This document shows, piece after piece, positions 6,712 to 14,785 of a DNA stretch of 33,882 nucleotides (within the stretch, counting starts at the first letter, position 1; each line of letters opens with the position of its first letter). Under the pieces are notes generated by a model. It searched no databases and was not told the origin of the DNA. It saw only the letters and a program-made list of their open reading frames with translations. Location: contig CAIKHN010000002.1 in NCBI GenBank assembly GCA_903827265.1, forward strand, positions 1-33,882, given 5' to 3'. The stretch comes from Candidatus Uhrbacteria bacterium (GTDB taxonomy: Bacteria; Patescibacteriota; Patescibacteriia; UBA9934). The translations under genes and the position numbers were made by a program.

Positions 6712-7686
6712 CTTGAGGATGTGTTTTGCCGCCTTTACTATCCACGGCGCAGTCAGGTGATAGTGCTCGAGGAGTTCATCTGGTGTGCCGGATTGTCCGA
6801 ATTCGTCTTGCATGCCGATACGGATGACTGGGGTAGGGCATTCTTCTGACAGAAGTTCACAAATTGCGCTGCCCATGCCACCGGCGATTTGTGCTTCCTC
6901 GACGGTGACGATAGCACCGCATTCCTTTGCCGCCTTCATGATCGTTTCCGTATCAAGTGGCTTTATGGAGGCGCAATTGATCACGCGTGCTTCGATTCCA
7001 GATTTCTCGAGATCGCGTGCCGCTTTGAGTGCTTCATGCACAAGCGGTCCACAGGCGATGATCGCAACATCGTTTCCTTTGGTGAGTACTTGCGCCTTGC
7101 CGATTTGGAATGGTGATTTCTCTGTGGTGAAAATTGGTGTTGATTCACGGCCAAGGCGGATGTATACGGGGCCGTTGATTTCTGCGGCGGCAATCGTTGC
7201 CTTCTCGGCCTCAATCGCGTCGCACGGCACGAGCACCGTCATGTTTGGCAACACCCGCATTAACGCGATGTCTTCTGTCATTTGATGTGTTGCGCCATCT
7301 GGGCCAACGGAAACGCCAGCATGTGCTCCGACGATTTTCAGATTTACATTTTGTAAGCATCCTGTTGTGCGGATTTGCTCCCAATTTCTGCCAGGGGAGA
7401 ACGCGGCATAGCTCGCGATGAACGGAATTTTTCCCGCAAGCGCCATGCCAGCGGCAATTGCTGCGAGTGATTGCTCAGAAACGCCCATCTGAATAAACCG
7501 ATTTGGGAACGTGTTCTTAAAATCGAGAACGCGAGTGGATTCGCTTAAATCGGCGCACAGCGCGACAACGGCATCACTTCGCTTTCCAGCCTCAATCAAG
7601 CCCTTGCCGAATCCATTACGTGTTGGTTCGGCTTTGATGGTTTTGCTGAAGAGTTCTTTGGTGAGTTTTGCACTCGGAACGACCAT
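6703..7686 (-). CDS. Transketolase, C-terminal subunit
   Basis: A 327-residue subunit that corresponds to the pyrimidine-binding and C-terminal domains of transketolase or DXS-like enzymes. With the N-terminal subunit (8649-9533) it should form a thiamine-diphosphate enzyme that moves two-carbon ketol units between sugar phosphates. GVSEQSLAAIAAGMALAG (about residues 88-105) holds the Glu that activates the cofactor, and THQMTEDIALMRVLPNMTV follows it. The C-terminal domain ends with GQSGTPDELLEHYHLTAPWI, as in split transketolases. Split enzymes of this type are common in CPR bacteria and archaea. It begins 3 nt after the stop of the DUF4349 gene, in the same operon. Confidence 0.92.
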   Translation of the reverse strand: MVVPSAKLTKELFSKTIKAEPTRNGFGKGLIEAGKRSDAVVALCADLSESTRVLDFKNTFPNRFIQMGVSEQSLAAIAAGMALAGKIPFIASYAAFSPGRNWEQIRTTGCLQNVNLKIVGAHAGVSVGPDGATHQMTEDIALMRVLPNMTVLVPCDAIEAEKATIAAAEINGPVYIRLGRESTPIFTTEKSPFQIGKAQVLTKGNDVAIIACGPLVHEALKAARDLEKSGIEARVINCASIKPLDTETIMKAAKECGAIVTVEEAQIAGGMGSAICELLSEECPTPVIRIGMQDEFGQSGTPDELLEHYHLTAPWIVKAAKHILKKK

Positions 7687-7689
7687 AAA

Positions 7690-8652
7690 TTATCGGCGAC
7701 GCTTTGCTCCAGAATCCCGGCGACGTGTGACGAGCCAGTAGAGGAGAGCGACAAAACTAACAGGGATTCCAATCGCTGCTCCAATAATTCCCGCCCAGAT
7801 GAGAACGGTGATTGCGCGCTGTCCAAGCGTGATAACGAGTGCGACTGCGGAATTTGCGTCACGAGCAGGATCGAATTTATTCTCGCTCGCAGTTTCTACC
7901 GTGGTCTCTTCAGAAACAGTTATGCTAATCGTTGCAAGATCGGTGCGATTTTCAAGGTAGTTTACTTGCCCTTGAAGCGATTCAATTTCCGATCGAACCG
8001 TTGCGAGGTGTTCTTGAACGGCAAGAACGTCGCCAACAGATGTCGCACTCTTGAGGATGACGAGATATTGCGCCTCTTGTGCTTGTGCGGCGGTTAGTCG
8101 TGCCGAGACGTCGGTGAACTGCTCGGTAACATCTTCTCCGGAGATTGACTCATTGTTAACATGAACGCCGAGCCCTTTAATGTCGGTCATTGTCGCTTCG
8201 AAATCGGCAGAAGGAACGCGGACGATTACGTACGCAGTAGCCTTTCCTTGTTCGTCCTCGCTCGTTGATGATGTTTGCACAAACCCGCCGCGTGAGGTCG
8301 TGAGCCCTGAAATGAGGCTTACCGTCGATGAAACGTCGTTCGACGTCATGTCGATTGCGCCGGACTTGATGACACGTTGAGCGGTGTCGGTGGTCGACGA
8401 AGCGTCTGTCGAGATCGCAATTTCTGGTGCGACGGAATATCCCATCATTGTTCCTCCGAAAGAGTCACTCGACGGCGCACTTCCGGATGACGTGCTCGCA
8501 ACAACGCTTGTTTTGTCTGTATTCCACCAACTCATCATGGACGGCGTGCGGGGAACGCTAGCGTATGTTGCGAGCAAAATTAGTGCGACGAGGACGAGTC
8601 CGGTCATTAACGTTATTCGTGCGATACGGGCAATGAATGATGGGGTGCTCAT
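7690..8652 (-). CDS. DUF4349 domain-containing membrane protein
   Basis: A 320-residue predicted envelope protein. Residues about 10-31 (ARITLMTGLVLVALILLATYA) form an N-terminal membrane segment, a Ser/Thr-rich linker follows, and a DUF4349 domain starts near RVIKSGAIDMTSND. It contains the typical GGFVQTSSTSED and VIVRVPSADFEATM segments and a helical, probably coiled-coil stretch (LAVQEHLATVRSEIESLQGQVNYLEN). A second membrane segment (AGIIGAAIGIPVSFVALLYWLV) is followed by a basic tail. The function of DUF4349 is unknown. It sits between the two transketolase subunit genes with a 4-nt overlap upstream and a 3-nt gap downstream, which is unexpected. Confidence 0.85.
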   Translation of the reverse strand: MSTPSFIARIARITLMTGLVLVALILLATYASVPRTPSMMSWWNTDKTSVVASTSSGSAPSSDSFGGTMMGYSVAPEIAISTDASSTTDTAQRVIKSGAIDMTSNDVSSTVSLISGLTTSRGGFVQTSSTSEDEQGKATAYVIVRVPSADFEATMTDIKGLGVHVNNESISGEDVTEQFTDVSARLTAAQAQEAQYLVILKSATSVGDVLAVQEHLATVRSEIESLQGQVNYLENRTDLATISITVSEETTVETASENKFDPARDANSAVALVITLGQRAITVLIWAGIIGAAIGIPVSFVALLYWLVTRRRDSGAKRRR

Positions 8653-9533
8653 AGGGTTTCGTTACTTATTTTTCCTCCTAAGGTTCGTAATTCTTTTAAC
8701 GCTGCGCCAAGTTCCTTTTTATCCTTCGGCGGTTTGCCGTGCCAGCTTGGTTCACATTCCATGAAGCTGACGCCTTTGCCGGGAATAGTGTGCGCGATAA
8801 TGACCGTTGGCGCTTCCCACGTACTCTCACCCCGATCGCAGGCGTTGATAATGTCGCGAATGTTATGGCCGTCGATCTCGAGAACATTCCAGCCGAACGC
8901 AGCAAATTTATCGTGTAGCGGCTCGAGTGGCATGATGTCTTCGGTGTAGCCGTCGATCTGGATATTGTTTCTATCAATAATCCATGTGAGGTTATTGAGC
9001 TGATTCCGTGCAGCAAACAGTGCCGCTTCCCACGTAATGCCGCACTCCAGCTCGCCGTCGCTCATGATGCAGTAGGTGTGCCACGGTGAACCGTCCATTT
9101 TTGCAACGTATGCGGTGCCGACGGCTTGTGATGACCCATCGCCGAGCGGGCCAGACGTATTTTCAAGTCCAGGGAGAAAGTGCATTTCTGGATGTCCTTG
9201 GAGTCGAGATCCGAATTTTCGGAGTGTTTTGAGTTCGCTTTTTGGAAAGTAGCCGGCGTGCGCCATGGTGGCATATCGAACCGGAACAATGTGGCCGTTG
9301 CTTAAAAAGAGTCTGTCGCGTTCCAGCCACTGTGGCCGTCGCGGATCGTGATGAAGAATATGAAAGTAGAGCGCGGTGAAAATATCAGCCATGCCAAGAG
9401 GGCCGGCACTATGCCCGCTTCCTGCAGCAACAAGCATCGTTAAAATATCTTCGCGAATGGTGTTCGCGATGAGCTCGAGCTTTCGTACGTCGCCATCAGT
9501 AATGGCGGAAACAGTGTGTCGACGTTGTGGCAT
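8649..9533 (-). CDS. Transketolase, N-terminal (thiamine diphosphate-binding) subunit
   Basis: The 294-residue partner of the C-terminal subunit. It contains GSGHSAGPLGMADIFTALYF (about residues 39-58), the cofactor motif SDGELECGITWEAA running to DRNN (the GDG-x-N motif with Ser in the first place), and IPGKGVSFME. The ORF-track start at 9563 adds MIFIFCYTSL, but a TATACT lies 6 nt before the ATG at 9533 (MPQRRHT), so 9533 is preferred and the message is probably leaderless. It is the first gene of the tktN-DUF4349-tktC operon and supports the pentose-phosphate role shared with rpe and rpiB just upstream. Confidence 0.92.
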   Translation of the reverse strand: MPQRRHTVSAITDGDVRKLELIANTIREDILTMLVAAGSGHSAGPLGMADIFTALYFHILHHDPRRPQWLERDRLFLSNGHIVPVRYATMAHAGYFPKSELKTLRKFGSRLQGHPEMHFLPGLENTSGPLGDGSSQAVGTAYVAKMDGSPWHTYCIMSDGELECGITWEAALFAARNQLNNLTWIIDRNNIQIDGYTEDIMPLEPLHDKFAAFGWNVLEIDGHNIRDIINACDRGESTWEAPTVIIAHTIPGKGVSFMECEPSWHGKPPKDKKELGAALKELRTLGGKISNETL

Positions 9534-9539
9534 GAGGGA

Positions 9540-9545
9540 AGTATA
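9540..9545 (-). promoter_or_regulatory. -10 element, leaderless start of the transketolase operon
   Basis: TATACT on the minus strand exactly 6 nt before the ATG at 9533. It decides the start codon against the ORF-track prediction. Confidence 0.55.
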
Positions 9546-9555
9546 GCAAAAAATA

Positions 9556-9586
9556 AAAATCACCCGCGTTGTCGCGAGTGATTTTT
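9556..9586 (-). terminator. Rho-independent terminator of the cupredoxin-like gene
   Basis: AAAAATCACTCGCG with a short loop and CGCGGGTGATTTTT form a near-perfect stem; the minus-strand 3' side continues as ATTTTTT. It lies between the 9602 stop and the transketolase promoter. Confidence 0.8.
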
Positions 9587-9601
9587 AAAGTGAAGAATGT
9601 A

Positions 9602-10402
9602 TTACTCGACGTAGATCGCTCCGGTGTTTCCACTGTCGTAGCTATCAAAGAAGGTGTACGTTCCTGCTTTGGTGAAACGATGCGTGAATGTTCCGCCAGC
9701 TTCCATGGTTCCGGTGCCCCAGGAAAGATCGTCGCTTGTTGCAGTGTGCTTTGCGGTGTCAGTATTGGTGAATGTGACGGTTTCGCCGGCGCTGATGGTG
9801 ACATCAATCGGGCTGTATCCGTTGCTTGTGATGCTAATTTTTTCCGGAGCAGTGAGGGATTTGTCGACGTTGATACTTGTTGCAGATGTCGTTTGCGTTG
9901 TTGCGGAGTAGTCACCAGCAGCCTCGATTGCATCGCCGATGGTGTAGTTGCTGAAGAATCCATCTGGTACGTCATCAATTTTTTTGTTCCATGTGCTTCC
10001 GTAGAGCGCTGTTGCGATGGATTCGCTTGTAACGTGGCGAAGAACGCCGCCCGCGCTAATCGCGTAGGTTTTTGGATCAGAGTTGATTTTGATCATTTTG
10101 CTTCCTGGCTTGTACGTCACGTTGCCGCCCATTTGAATTTTTGCGAGATCCGCATCTGAAAGGAACTTCACGCTATCGAAGTTGGTATACCAGGTGAAAT
10201 ATGTTTTATCGTTTGGAAAAACATAGCGGAAACCATCGGCGCCCATGTAATACACGGCGGAGAATGATGTACCGCGGATGAGGTCGCCTGAGGTGACTGC
10301 TGATGACGCCTGAACACGATTTGCGTGCCAGAGTCCCGTTGCGCCGACAACGGCAACAACGGCAACGAACGAACCGAGGAAAGAAAAAGCGCGTTTGGTC
10401 AT
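9602..10402 (-). CDS. Secreted two-domain protein with degenerate cupredoxin fold
   Basis: A 266-residue exported protein with a signal peptide or N-terminal anchor (residues 1-32, cleavage possible after VQA). The first domain has VYYMGADGFRYVFPNDKTYFTWY and GGNVTYKPGSKMIKINSDPK, a module I know from many CPR surface proteins. The C-terminal domain (about 175-266) is plastocyanin-like: PIDVTISAGETVTFTNTD, then AKHTATSDD with the first copper-ligand His. The usual C..H....M ligand loop is replaced by FFDSYDSGNTGAIYV, which has no Cys, His or Met, so blue-copper electron transfer is unlikely. A structural or adhesive role is the simplest inference. It is a single gene with its own terminator. 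Confidence 0.8.
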   Translation of the reverse strand: MTKRAFSFLGSFVAVVAVVGATGLWHANRVQASSAVTSGDLIRGTSFSAVYYMGADGFRYVFPNDKTYFTWYTNFDSVKFLSDADLAKIQMGGNVTYKPGSKMIKINSDPKTYAISAGGVLRHVTSESIATALYGSTWNKKIDDVPDGFFSNYTIGDAIEAAGDYSATTQTTSATSINVDKSLTAPEKISITSNGYSPIDVTISAGETVTFTNTDTAKHTATSDDLSWGTGTMEAGGTFTHRFTKAGTYTFFDSYDSGNTGAIYVE

Positions 10403-10426
10403 AATATTATTACTACAGAAATGATA

Positions 10427-11116
10427 TCAAATGTCATGAGTGTCGGGAAGCGTTGGGCTGTGTGTGAGATGTTGATAGACATCAAGCGGGCGATTTGCGG
10501 ACCAAATGGCGCTGCTTACAACAAGCGCGTTTGCGCCAGCGGAACTGACGAATTGCGTAGTCTCTGCGTTCATTCCGCCATCAACTGCAATCGTGAGTGT
10601 TGGATAGAGCGACCGCGTTCTGCGAATCTTTGCAAGTATCGGTTCGCCAAGAAACGTTTTTCCTGATGCTCCAGGCTCGACACCCATAATAAGGACGCGA
10701 TCTGGAAGTTGCGGAAGAACATTGAGAATGTCAGGCGATGTTCGCGGACACAGCGCAACGCCGGTTTCGATTCCGAGTTCGTGAATAGCATCAAGCAGCG
10801 GCGCGATTGGTCTTTCAATTTCGGCGTGAATTATCGCTCTGATCGTTTCTGGGACAACCGATTTCCATTGTTCGATGATTGGAATAGGGTTTTGAACCAT
10901 GCAATGCAATTCAATGTTCGGAATCGTAGAGACGGCACGCTGGGCCGTCTCGGATCGAACCGCCGTTGCATCACAAAAACACGTCGCACCGAACATTGTT
11001 CCGTCGAGAATGTCGATGTGCGCGGTCATTCCAGGTTGCCAAAAACCAGGGAAAAATAATTTCTCGCGAAGTTCGTCGGCGTTCTCAGCAAGGATTCCAG
11101 GGAGGACTTCGATCAT
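10427..11116 (-). CDS. rpe: Ribulose-phosphate 3-epimerase (divergent)
   Basis: A TIM-barrel enzyme that interconverts ribulose 5-phosphate and xylulose 5-phosphate. Landmarks are LPGILAENADEL at the N-terminus, HIDILDGTMFG in place of the usual DVMDGxFVPN, ELHCMVQNP, MGVEPGASGKTFLGEPILAKIRR and TIAVDGGMNAETT, the phosphate-binding region. The divergence from classical Rpe is clear, so a related epimerase acting on another ketopentose or ketohexose phosphate is possible. The ORF-track start at 11167 reads through a REP-like repeat; the ATG at 11116 (MIEVLPG) matches the family, giving 229 residues. It lies next to rpiB and near the transketolase genes. Confidence 0.85.
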   Translation of the reverse strand: MIEVLPGILAENADELREKLFFPGFWQPGMTAHIDILDGTMFGATCFCDATAVRSETAQRAVSTIPNIELHCMVQNPIPIIEQWKSVVPETIRAIIHAEIERPIAPLLDAIHELGIETGVALCPRTSPDILNVLPQLPDRVLIMGVEPGASGKTFLGEPILAKIRRTRSLYPTLTIAVDGGMNAETTQFVSSAGANALVVSSAIWSANRPLDVYQHLTHSPTLPDTHDI

Positions 11117-11124
11117 AGAGTGTC

Positions 11125-11206
11125 CGTCTTTGCGAGGCTGTAATCGGCCGAAGCAATCTAGGTTCACCTGGATTGCCGCGTCGGGATTACCCTCCTCGCA
11201 ATGACG
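11125..11206. repeat. REP-like palindromic element
   Basis: An 82-bp imperfect palindrome fills the gap between rpiB and rpe. The ends read CGTCTTTGCGAGG and CCTCGCAATGACG, with GAAGCAATCTAGGT paired to ACCTGGATTGC at the centre. Elements with CGTCATTGCGAGG ends and internal GCAATCC blocks are scattered through many bacterial and metagenomic genomes. On the minus strand it would fold as a long stem in the rpiB-rpe message. Confidence 0.75.
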
Positions 11207-11211
11207 AGTGT

Positions 11212-11673
11212 TTATTCCGCGGCCTCAATGTTTGTAATCTCCTTCACTCGTCGCTCGTGTCGTTCTTCGCCGGAAAAGTGTGTTTCGATGAATGCGTCTA
11301 CAATCGCGAGGGGGTTATCGACGGCGTCGATTCGACCAGAAAGACATAGAATATTTCCGTCATCATCGTTTCGCAAACTTCGCGCAGCAGGAATCGAGAA
11401 ACCGATGCCGGCGCGGATTTTGTCAAACTTATTGGCGGCGATACAGATTCCCTCGGCGCTGCCGCAGACAAGAATGCCAAGAGATCGGGGATTTTCGCGC
11501 ACAACACCAGCCACCCGAGCCGCATACGTCGGATAATCGTCATTCATATCCAAAACATGCGCGCCAAGGTCTTCAACATCGATTCCTTTGTCTTGCAGAT
11601 GGCGCTTTACGCTTTCCTTGAGCGCAAATCCAGCGTGATCTGCACCGATATAGATGACGGAAGGGGAGGTCAT
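11212..11673 (-). CDS. rpiB: Ribose-5-phosphate isomerase B
   Basis: Interconverts ribose 5-phosphate and ribulose 5-phosphate. The 153-residue product has the usual length and motifs: YIGADHAGFALKE at the N-terminus, the active-site cysteine in VCGSAEGICIAANKF (about residues 69-83), and NILCLSGRID. The ORF track starts at 11799, but family length and a TATACT exactly 6 nt upstream both support the ATG at 11673. The gene is upstream of rpe on the same strand, separated by a REP-like palindrome, and the pair supplies both pentose phosphates used by the transketolase encoded further along. Confidence 0.93.
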   Translation of the reverse strand: MTSPSVIYIGADHAGFALKESVKRHLQDKGIDVEDLGAHVLDMNDDYPTYAARVAGVVRENPRSLGILVCGSAEGICIAANKFDKIRAGIGFSIPAARSLRNDDDGNILCLSGRIDAVDNPLAIVDAFIETHFSGEERHERRVKEITNIEAAE

Positions 11674-11679
11674 GCGGGT

Positions 11680-11685
11680 AGTATA
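11680..11685 (-). promoter_or_regulatory. -10 element, leaderless start of rpiB
   Basis: TATACT on the minus strand, 6 nt before the ATG at 11673; no Shine-Dalgarno. Confidence 0.55.
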
Positions 11686-11715
11686 GCCCATTCCCTGGAG
11701 CTTTTTTGCTGATTT

Positions 11716-11724
11716 TGGTACTAT
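11716..11724 (+). promoter_or_regulatory. Extended -10 promoter for ileS
   Basis: TGGTACTAT on the plus strand is a TGn-TACTAT extended -10, followed by an untranslated leader of about 40 nt before the ATG at 11770. No clear -35 and no Shine-Dalgarno. Confidence 0.4.
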
Positions 11725-11769
11725 CGGTTCATTAAAACTAATCGAGCCCGAGCAATTCGGTGTCTCACT

Positions 11770-14676
11770 ATGCCTGATATGCATAAGACTCATGCGCAAG
11801 AAGAACAGGACCTTTTAGAATATTGGGCAAAGCATCGCGTTTTTGAACGATCCGTCGATCAGCGAAGTACAGACCGTCATTACACGTTTTACGATGGTCC
11901 GCCATTTGCCACCGGGTTGCCACACTACGGCCATATTGTTGGAAGCATCATGAAGGACGTGGTGCCGCGTTTTTGGACCATGAAGGGTTACCGCGTGGAA
12001 CGAAAGTGGGGTTGGGACTGTCACGGTTTGCCAATTGAGAATTTGGTTGAGAAGGAATTTGGACTGGAGTCTAAAAAGGACATTCTTGCGTACGGCATTG
12101 GAAATTTTAACGATCGCTGTGAAGCGACGGTGTTAACGTACGTTGCGGAATGGAAAAAGATGATCCGCCGTCTTGGCCGTTGGGTAGATATGGAAAATGC
12201 CTACAAAACCATGGACGTGGAGTTCATGGAATCCATTTGGTGGGTGTTCGCAGAGCTTTGGAAGAAGAACAAAATCTACGAAGGCAAGAAGGCGATGCAC
12301 GTCTGTCCGCGGTGCGAAACCACACTGAGCAACTTCGAGGTCGCGCAAGGCTATCTTGATGTTACCGACATCTCTGTGACGGTCGCGCCGATGCTTACCG
12401 GTGGCCAATTTGCTGGAAGCCGAATGCTCGTATGGACGACGACCCCATGGACGTTGCCAGGAAACGTATTGCTCGCGGTACATCCCGAAATGACGTATGT
12501 CCGCGCATCGTTTGAGAACCAGACCTACATTGTTGCAAAAACACTGGTCGAGAAAGTGTTTGCAGGGAAGGAATACTCGGTTGTCGATGAAATGACCGGC
12601 CTCGATCTCGTGGATTCAACGTACGAGCCATTGTTCCCAGTGTATGCCAATCACAAAGACGCGTTCCGTGTGGTGGCGGCAGATTTTGTGACAGATTCGG
12701 ATGGTACTGGCGTGGTGCATATTGCTCCAGCGTACGGCGAGGACGACATGAATCTCGGTGTAAAACTTGGCGTGAAGGGCATTCAGCACGTGGGCATGAA
12801 TGGGCAGCTTGCGACTGAGGTCTCGGAATATCTCGAGACCGAGGGCTACCACGTGAAAGGAATCCCGGTGAAGGCAAAGGGAGAGTACAGCCTTGTCGAC
12901 ATCGAAATCATTAAATACTTGGCGCATCACGGAACGTTGTTTGCAAAGCTGAAATTTACGCACAGCTATCCGCACTGCTGGCGTTGCGACACCCCACTGT
13001 TGAACTTCGCGACAAGTTCGTGGTTTGTGCGTGTGGCGGAGATGCGCGATCGATTGGTGGAAAACAATAAGGCGATTACGTGGGTGCCGGATAACATGAA
13101 GGAAGGGCGATTTGGAAAGTGGCTGGAAGGCGCTCGCGATTGGGCGATTTCCCGTTCCCGTTTTTGGGGTACGCCATTGCCGGTGTGGCGCTGTGAAGAT
13201 GCTGCCTGTGGAAATATCGTTGTTATCGGCAGCGTTGCTGAGCTTCGTGAGCGATCGACGAGTCCGATGCTTGAAACGCCAAACTTACACAAGCACATCG
13301 TTGATGAGCTTCATTTCACGTGTGAAAAATGTTCCGGATCGATGACGCGCATTCCTGAAGTACTCGACTGCTGGTTTGAGTCTGGATCGATGCCGTACGC
13401 GCAGCTTCACTATCCATTTGAGAACGCCGATCAGCTCGCGGGCCGGTTCCCGGCGCAGTTTATTGCTGAAGGTCAGGATCAAACTCGTGGCTGGTTCTAC
13501 ACGCTTCATGTGTTGTCGACTGCATTGTTCGACAAGCCAGCGTTTGAGAACGTCATTGTGAACGGTATTGTGCTTGCGGAAGACGGAAAGAAGATGAGCA
13601 AGCGCTTAAAGAACTATCCAGATCCAGCGGAAGTGATTGAGAAGTACAGTGCTGATGCCGTACGCTTCTACTTAATGAGCACGCCGGTGGTAAAGGCAGA
13701 GAACTTGCGATTCACGGAATCTGGAGTGGACGAGGTGAGCAAGAAGTTCATCACTATTCTGCGCAACGTGTTGTCCTTTTATCAGTTGTACCAGGAGCAC
13801 GATACGTTCGAGCCGGTGGTGCCGCGGCACGTGCTGGACCGATGGATTTTGTCGCGCTTAAACGAAACGCTTGAAAGCGAAACGCAGTCGTTGGAGCAAT
13901 ACGAACTCTCTGATGCGACGCGCGTCCTCCAATCCTTTGTGACGGACTTGAGCATCTGGTACCTTCGCCGTTCTCGCGACCGCATGAAGGACGCTGGAGA
14001 CGACCGTACCGAGGCGCTCGCGACACTTCGTACTGTGCTCGAAGCATTCTCGAAGATGATCGCGCCATTCATGCCGTTCTTGGCAGACTACGTGTACCTC
14101 GCCGTTACTCGTGGGGCAGATGATCGATCCGTGCACTTGGAGCTTTGGCCTGAAGTGCAGCCAATCGAGCAGTCGATTCTTAAGGAAATGGGGGAGGCTC
14201 GTGCGATTGTTTCCCGAGTGATGGAAGCGCGCGACAGCAGCGGTCGTGCCGTAAAACAGGCACTTGGATCGGTAACCATCGCGACTCCTTCTGGCGCGAT
14301 CGACGAGAGTATTCTCACCGTTATTCTCGATGAAGTGAACGTGCGAAAAGCGGTGGTGATGAAGGGGGAGGAGTTGATGGTGGACGTCGACACAAGCCTC
14401 ACTCCAGAACTCATCCGCGACGGTATTGCTCGCGAAGTGACTCGTCGCATTAATGGTATGCGCAAAGACGGTGGCCTCACTATCGCCGACCGCATTGCGC
14501 TTACAATCGATTCCCAGTCCGATGAAGTGAGGACGATGTTTGGAGAGTTCGGTGAAGCTATTAAGGCAGACACGCTTTCATCCGTCATCGAATTGGGACC
14601 GATTCCAGAGGACGCGACATCGATTTCGTTCCGTGTTGCAGAACAAGATATCACTATCGGGTTCGTTCGAGTGTAA
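11770..14676 (+). CDS. ileS: Isoleucyl-tRNA synthetase
   Basis: Class I synthetase that charges tRNA-Ile. The HIGH-type motif is PHYGH (about residues 51-55) after YDGPPFATGLP, and GWDCHGLPIE and the KMSKR loop (about 608-612, in DGKKMSKRLKNYPDP) are intact. The editing domain has TTTPWTLPGN and GTGVVHIAPAYGEDD. Cysteine pairs at CPRC (about 178), CWRC and CEKC suggest inserted zinc sites. At 968 residues with no C-terminal zinc finger it resembles the eukaryote-like IleS type common in CPR bacteria, slightly shorter than usual. A second in-frame Met at residue 4 is possible. It is a single gene with its own promoter and terminator. Confidence 0.97.
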   Translation: MPDMHKTHAQEEQDLLEYWAKHRVFERSVDQRSTDRHYTFYDGPPFATGLPHYGHIVGSIMKDVVPRFWTMKGYRVERKWGWDCHGLPIENLVEKEFGLESKKDILAYGIGNFNDRCEATVLTYVAEWKKMIRRLGRWVDMENAYKTMDVEFMESIWWVFAELWKKNKIYEGKKAMHVCPRCETTLSNFEVAQGYLDVTDISVTVAPMLTGGQFAGSRMLVWTTTPWTLPGNVLLAVHPEMTYVRASFENQTYIVAKTLVEKVFAGKEYSVVDEMTGLDLVDSTYEPLFPVYANHKDAFRVVAADFVTDSDGTGVVHIAPAYGEDDMNLGVKLGVKGIQHVGMNGQLATEVSEYLETEGYHVKGIPVKAKGEYSLVDIEIIKYLAHHGTLFAKLKFTHSYPHCWRCDTPLLNFATSSWFVRVAEMRDRLVENNKAITWVPDNMKEGRFGKWLEGARDWAISRSRFWGTPLPVWRCEDAACGNIVVIGSVAELRERSTSPMLETPNLHKHIVDELHFTCEKCSGSMTRIPEVLDCWFESGSMPYAQLHYPFENADQLAGRFPAQFIAEGQDQTRGWFYTLHVLSTALFDKPAFENVIVNGIVLAEDGKKMSKRLKNYPDPAEVIEKYSADAVRFYLMSTPVVKAENLRFTESGVDEVSKKFITILRNVLSFYQLYQEHDTFEPVVPRHVLDRWILSRLNETLESETQSLEQYELSDATRVLQSFVTDLSIWYLRRSRDRMKDAGDDRTEALATLRTVLEAFSKMIAPFMPFLADYVYLAVTRGADDRSVHLELWPEVQPIEQSILKEMGEARAIVSRVMEARDSSGRAVKQALGSVTIATPSGAIDESILTVILDEVNVRKAVVMKGEELMVDVDTSLTPELIRDGIAREVTRRINGMRKDGGLTIADRIALTIDSQSDEVRTMFGEFGEAIKADTLSSVIELGPIPEDATSISFRVAEQDITIGFVRV

Positions 14677-14690
14677 TATTTTACCCAACA

Positions 14691-14725
14691 CAAAATCCCC
14701 AAAATCGGGGATTTTGTTTTTTATT
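14691..14725 (+). terminator. Rho-independent terminator of ileS
   Basis: A perfect 10-bp stem CAAAATCCCC / GGGGATTTTG with a 6-nt loop, followed by a TTTTTTATT tract. Confidence 0.9.
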
Positions 14726-14727
14726 AT

Positions 14728-14745
14728 TTGGCTAATGTCAGCCAA
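14728..14745. promoter_or_regulatory. 18-bp inverted repeat, putative operator
   Basis: TTGGCTAATGTCAGCCAA: 6-bp arms TTGGCT / AGCCAA around a 6-bp centre. It matches the site at 2645 at most positions and ends 5 bp before the next TTGACA. Confidence 0.6.
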
Positions 14746-14750
14746 TATAC

Positions 14751-14779
14751 TTGACAAAACCCACTTTTTGTGGCATAGT
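14751..14779 (+). promoter_or_regulatory. Sigma-70-type promoter for the 14786 gene
   Basis: TTGACA (14751-14756), 17-bp spacer, CATAGT (14774-14779), with the ATG 6 nt further on. Transcription should start at or near the start codon. Confidence 0.7.
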
Positions 14780-14785
14780 AGACAT

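Noticed and set aside
11117-11167. N-terminal extension of Rpe (MNLDCFGRLQPRK...)
   Set aside because: It is encoded by the REP-like palindrome and has no counterpart in the family.
14088-14702. 204-aa minus-strand ORF antisense to ileS
   Set aside because: Serine/arginine-rich shadow of the confident ileS reading frame.
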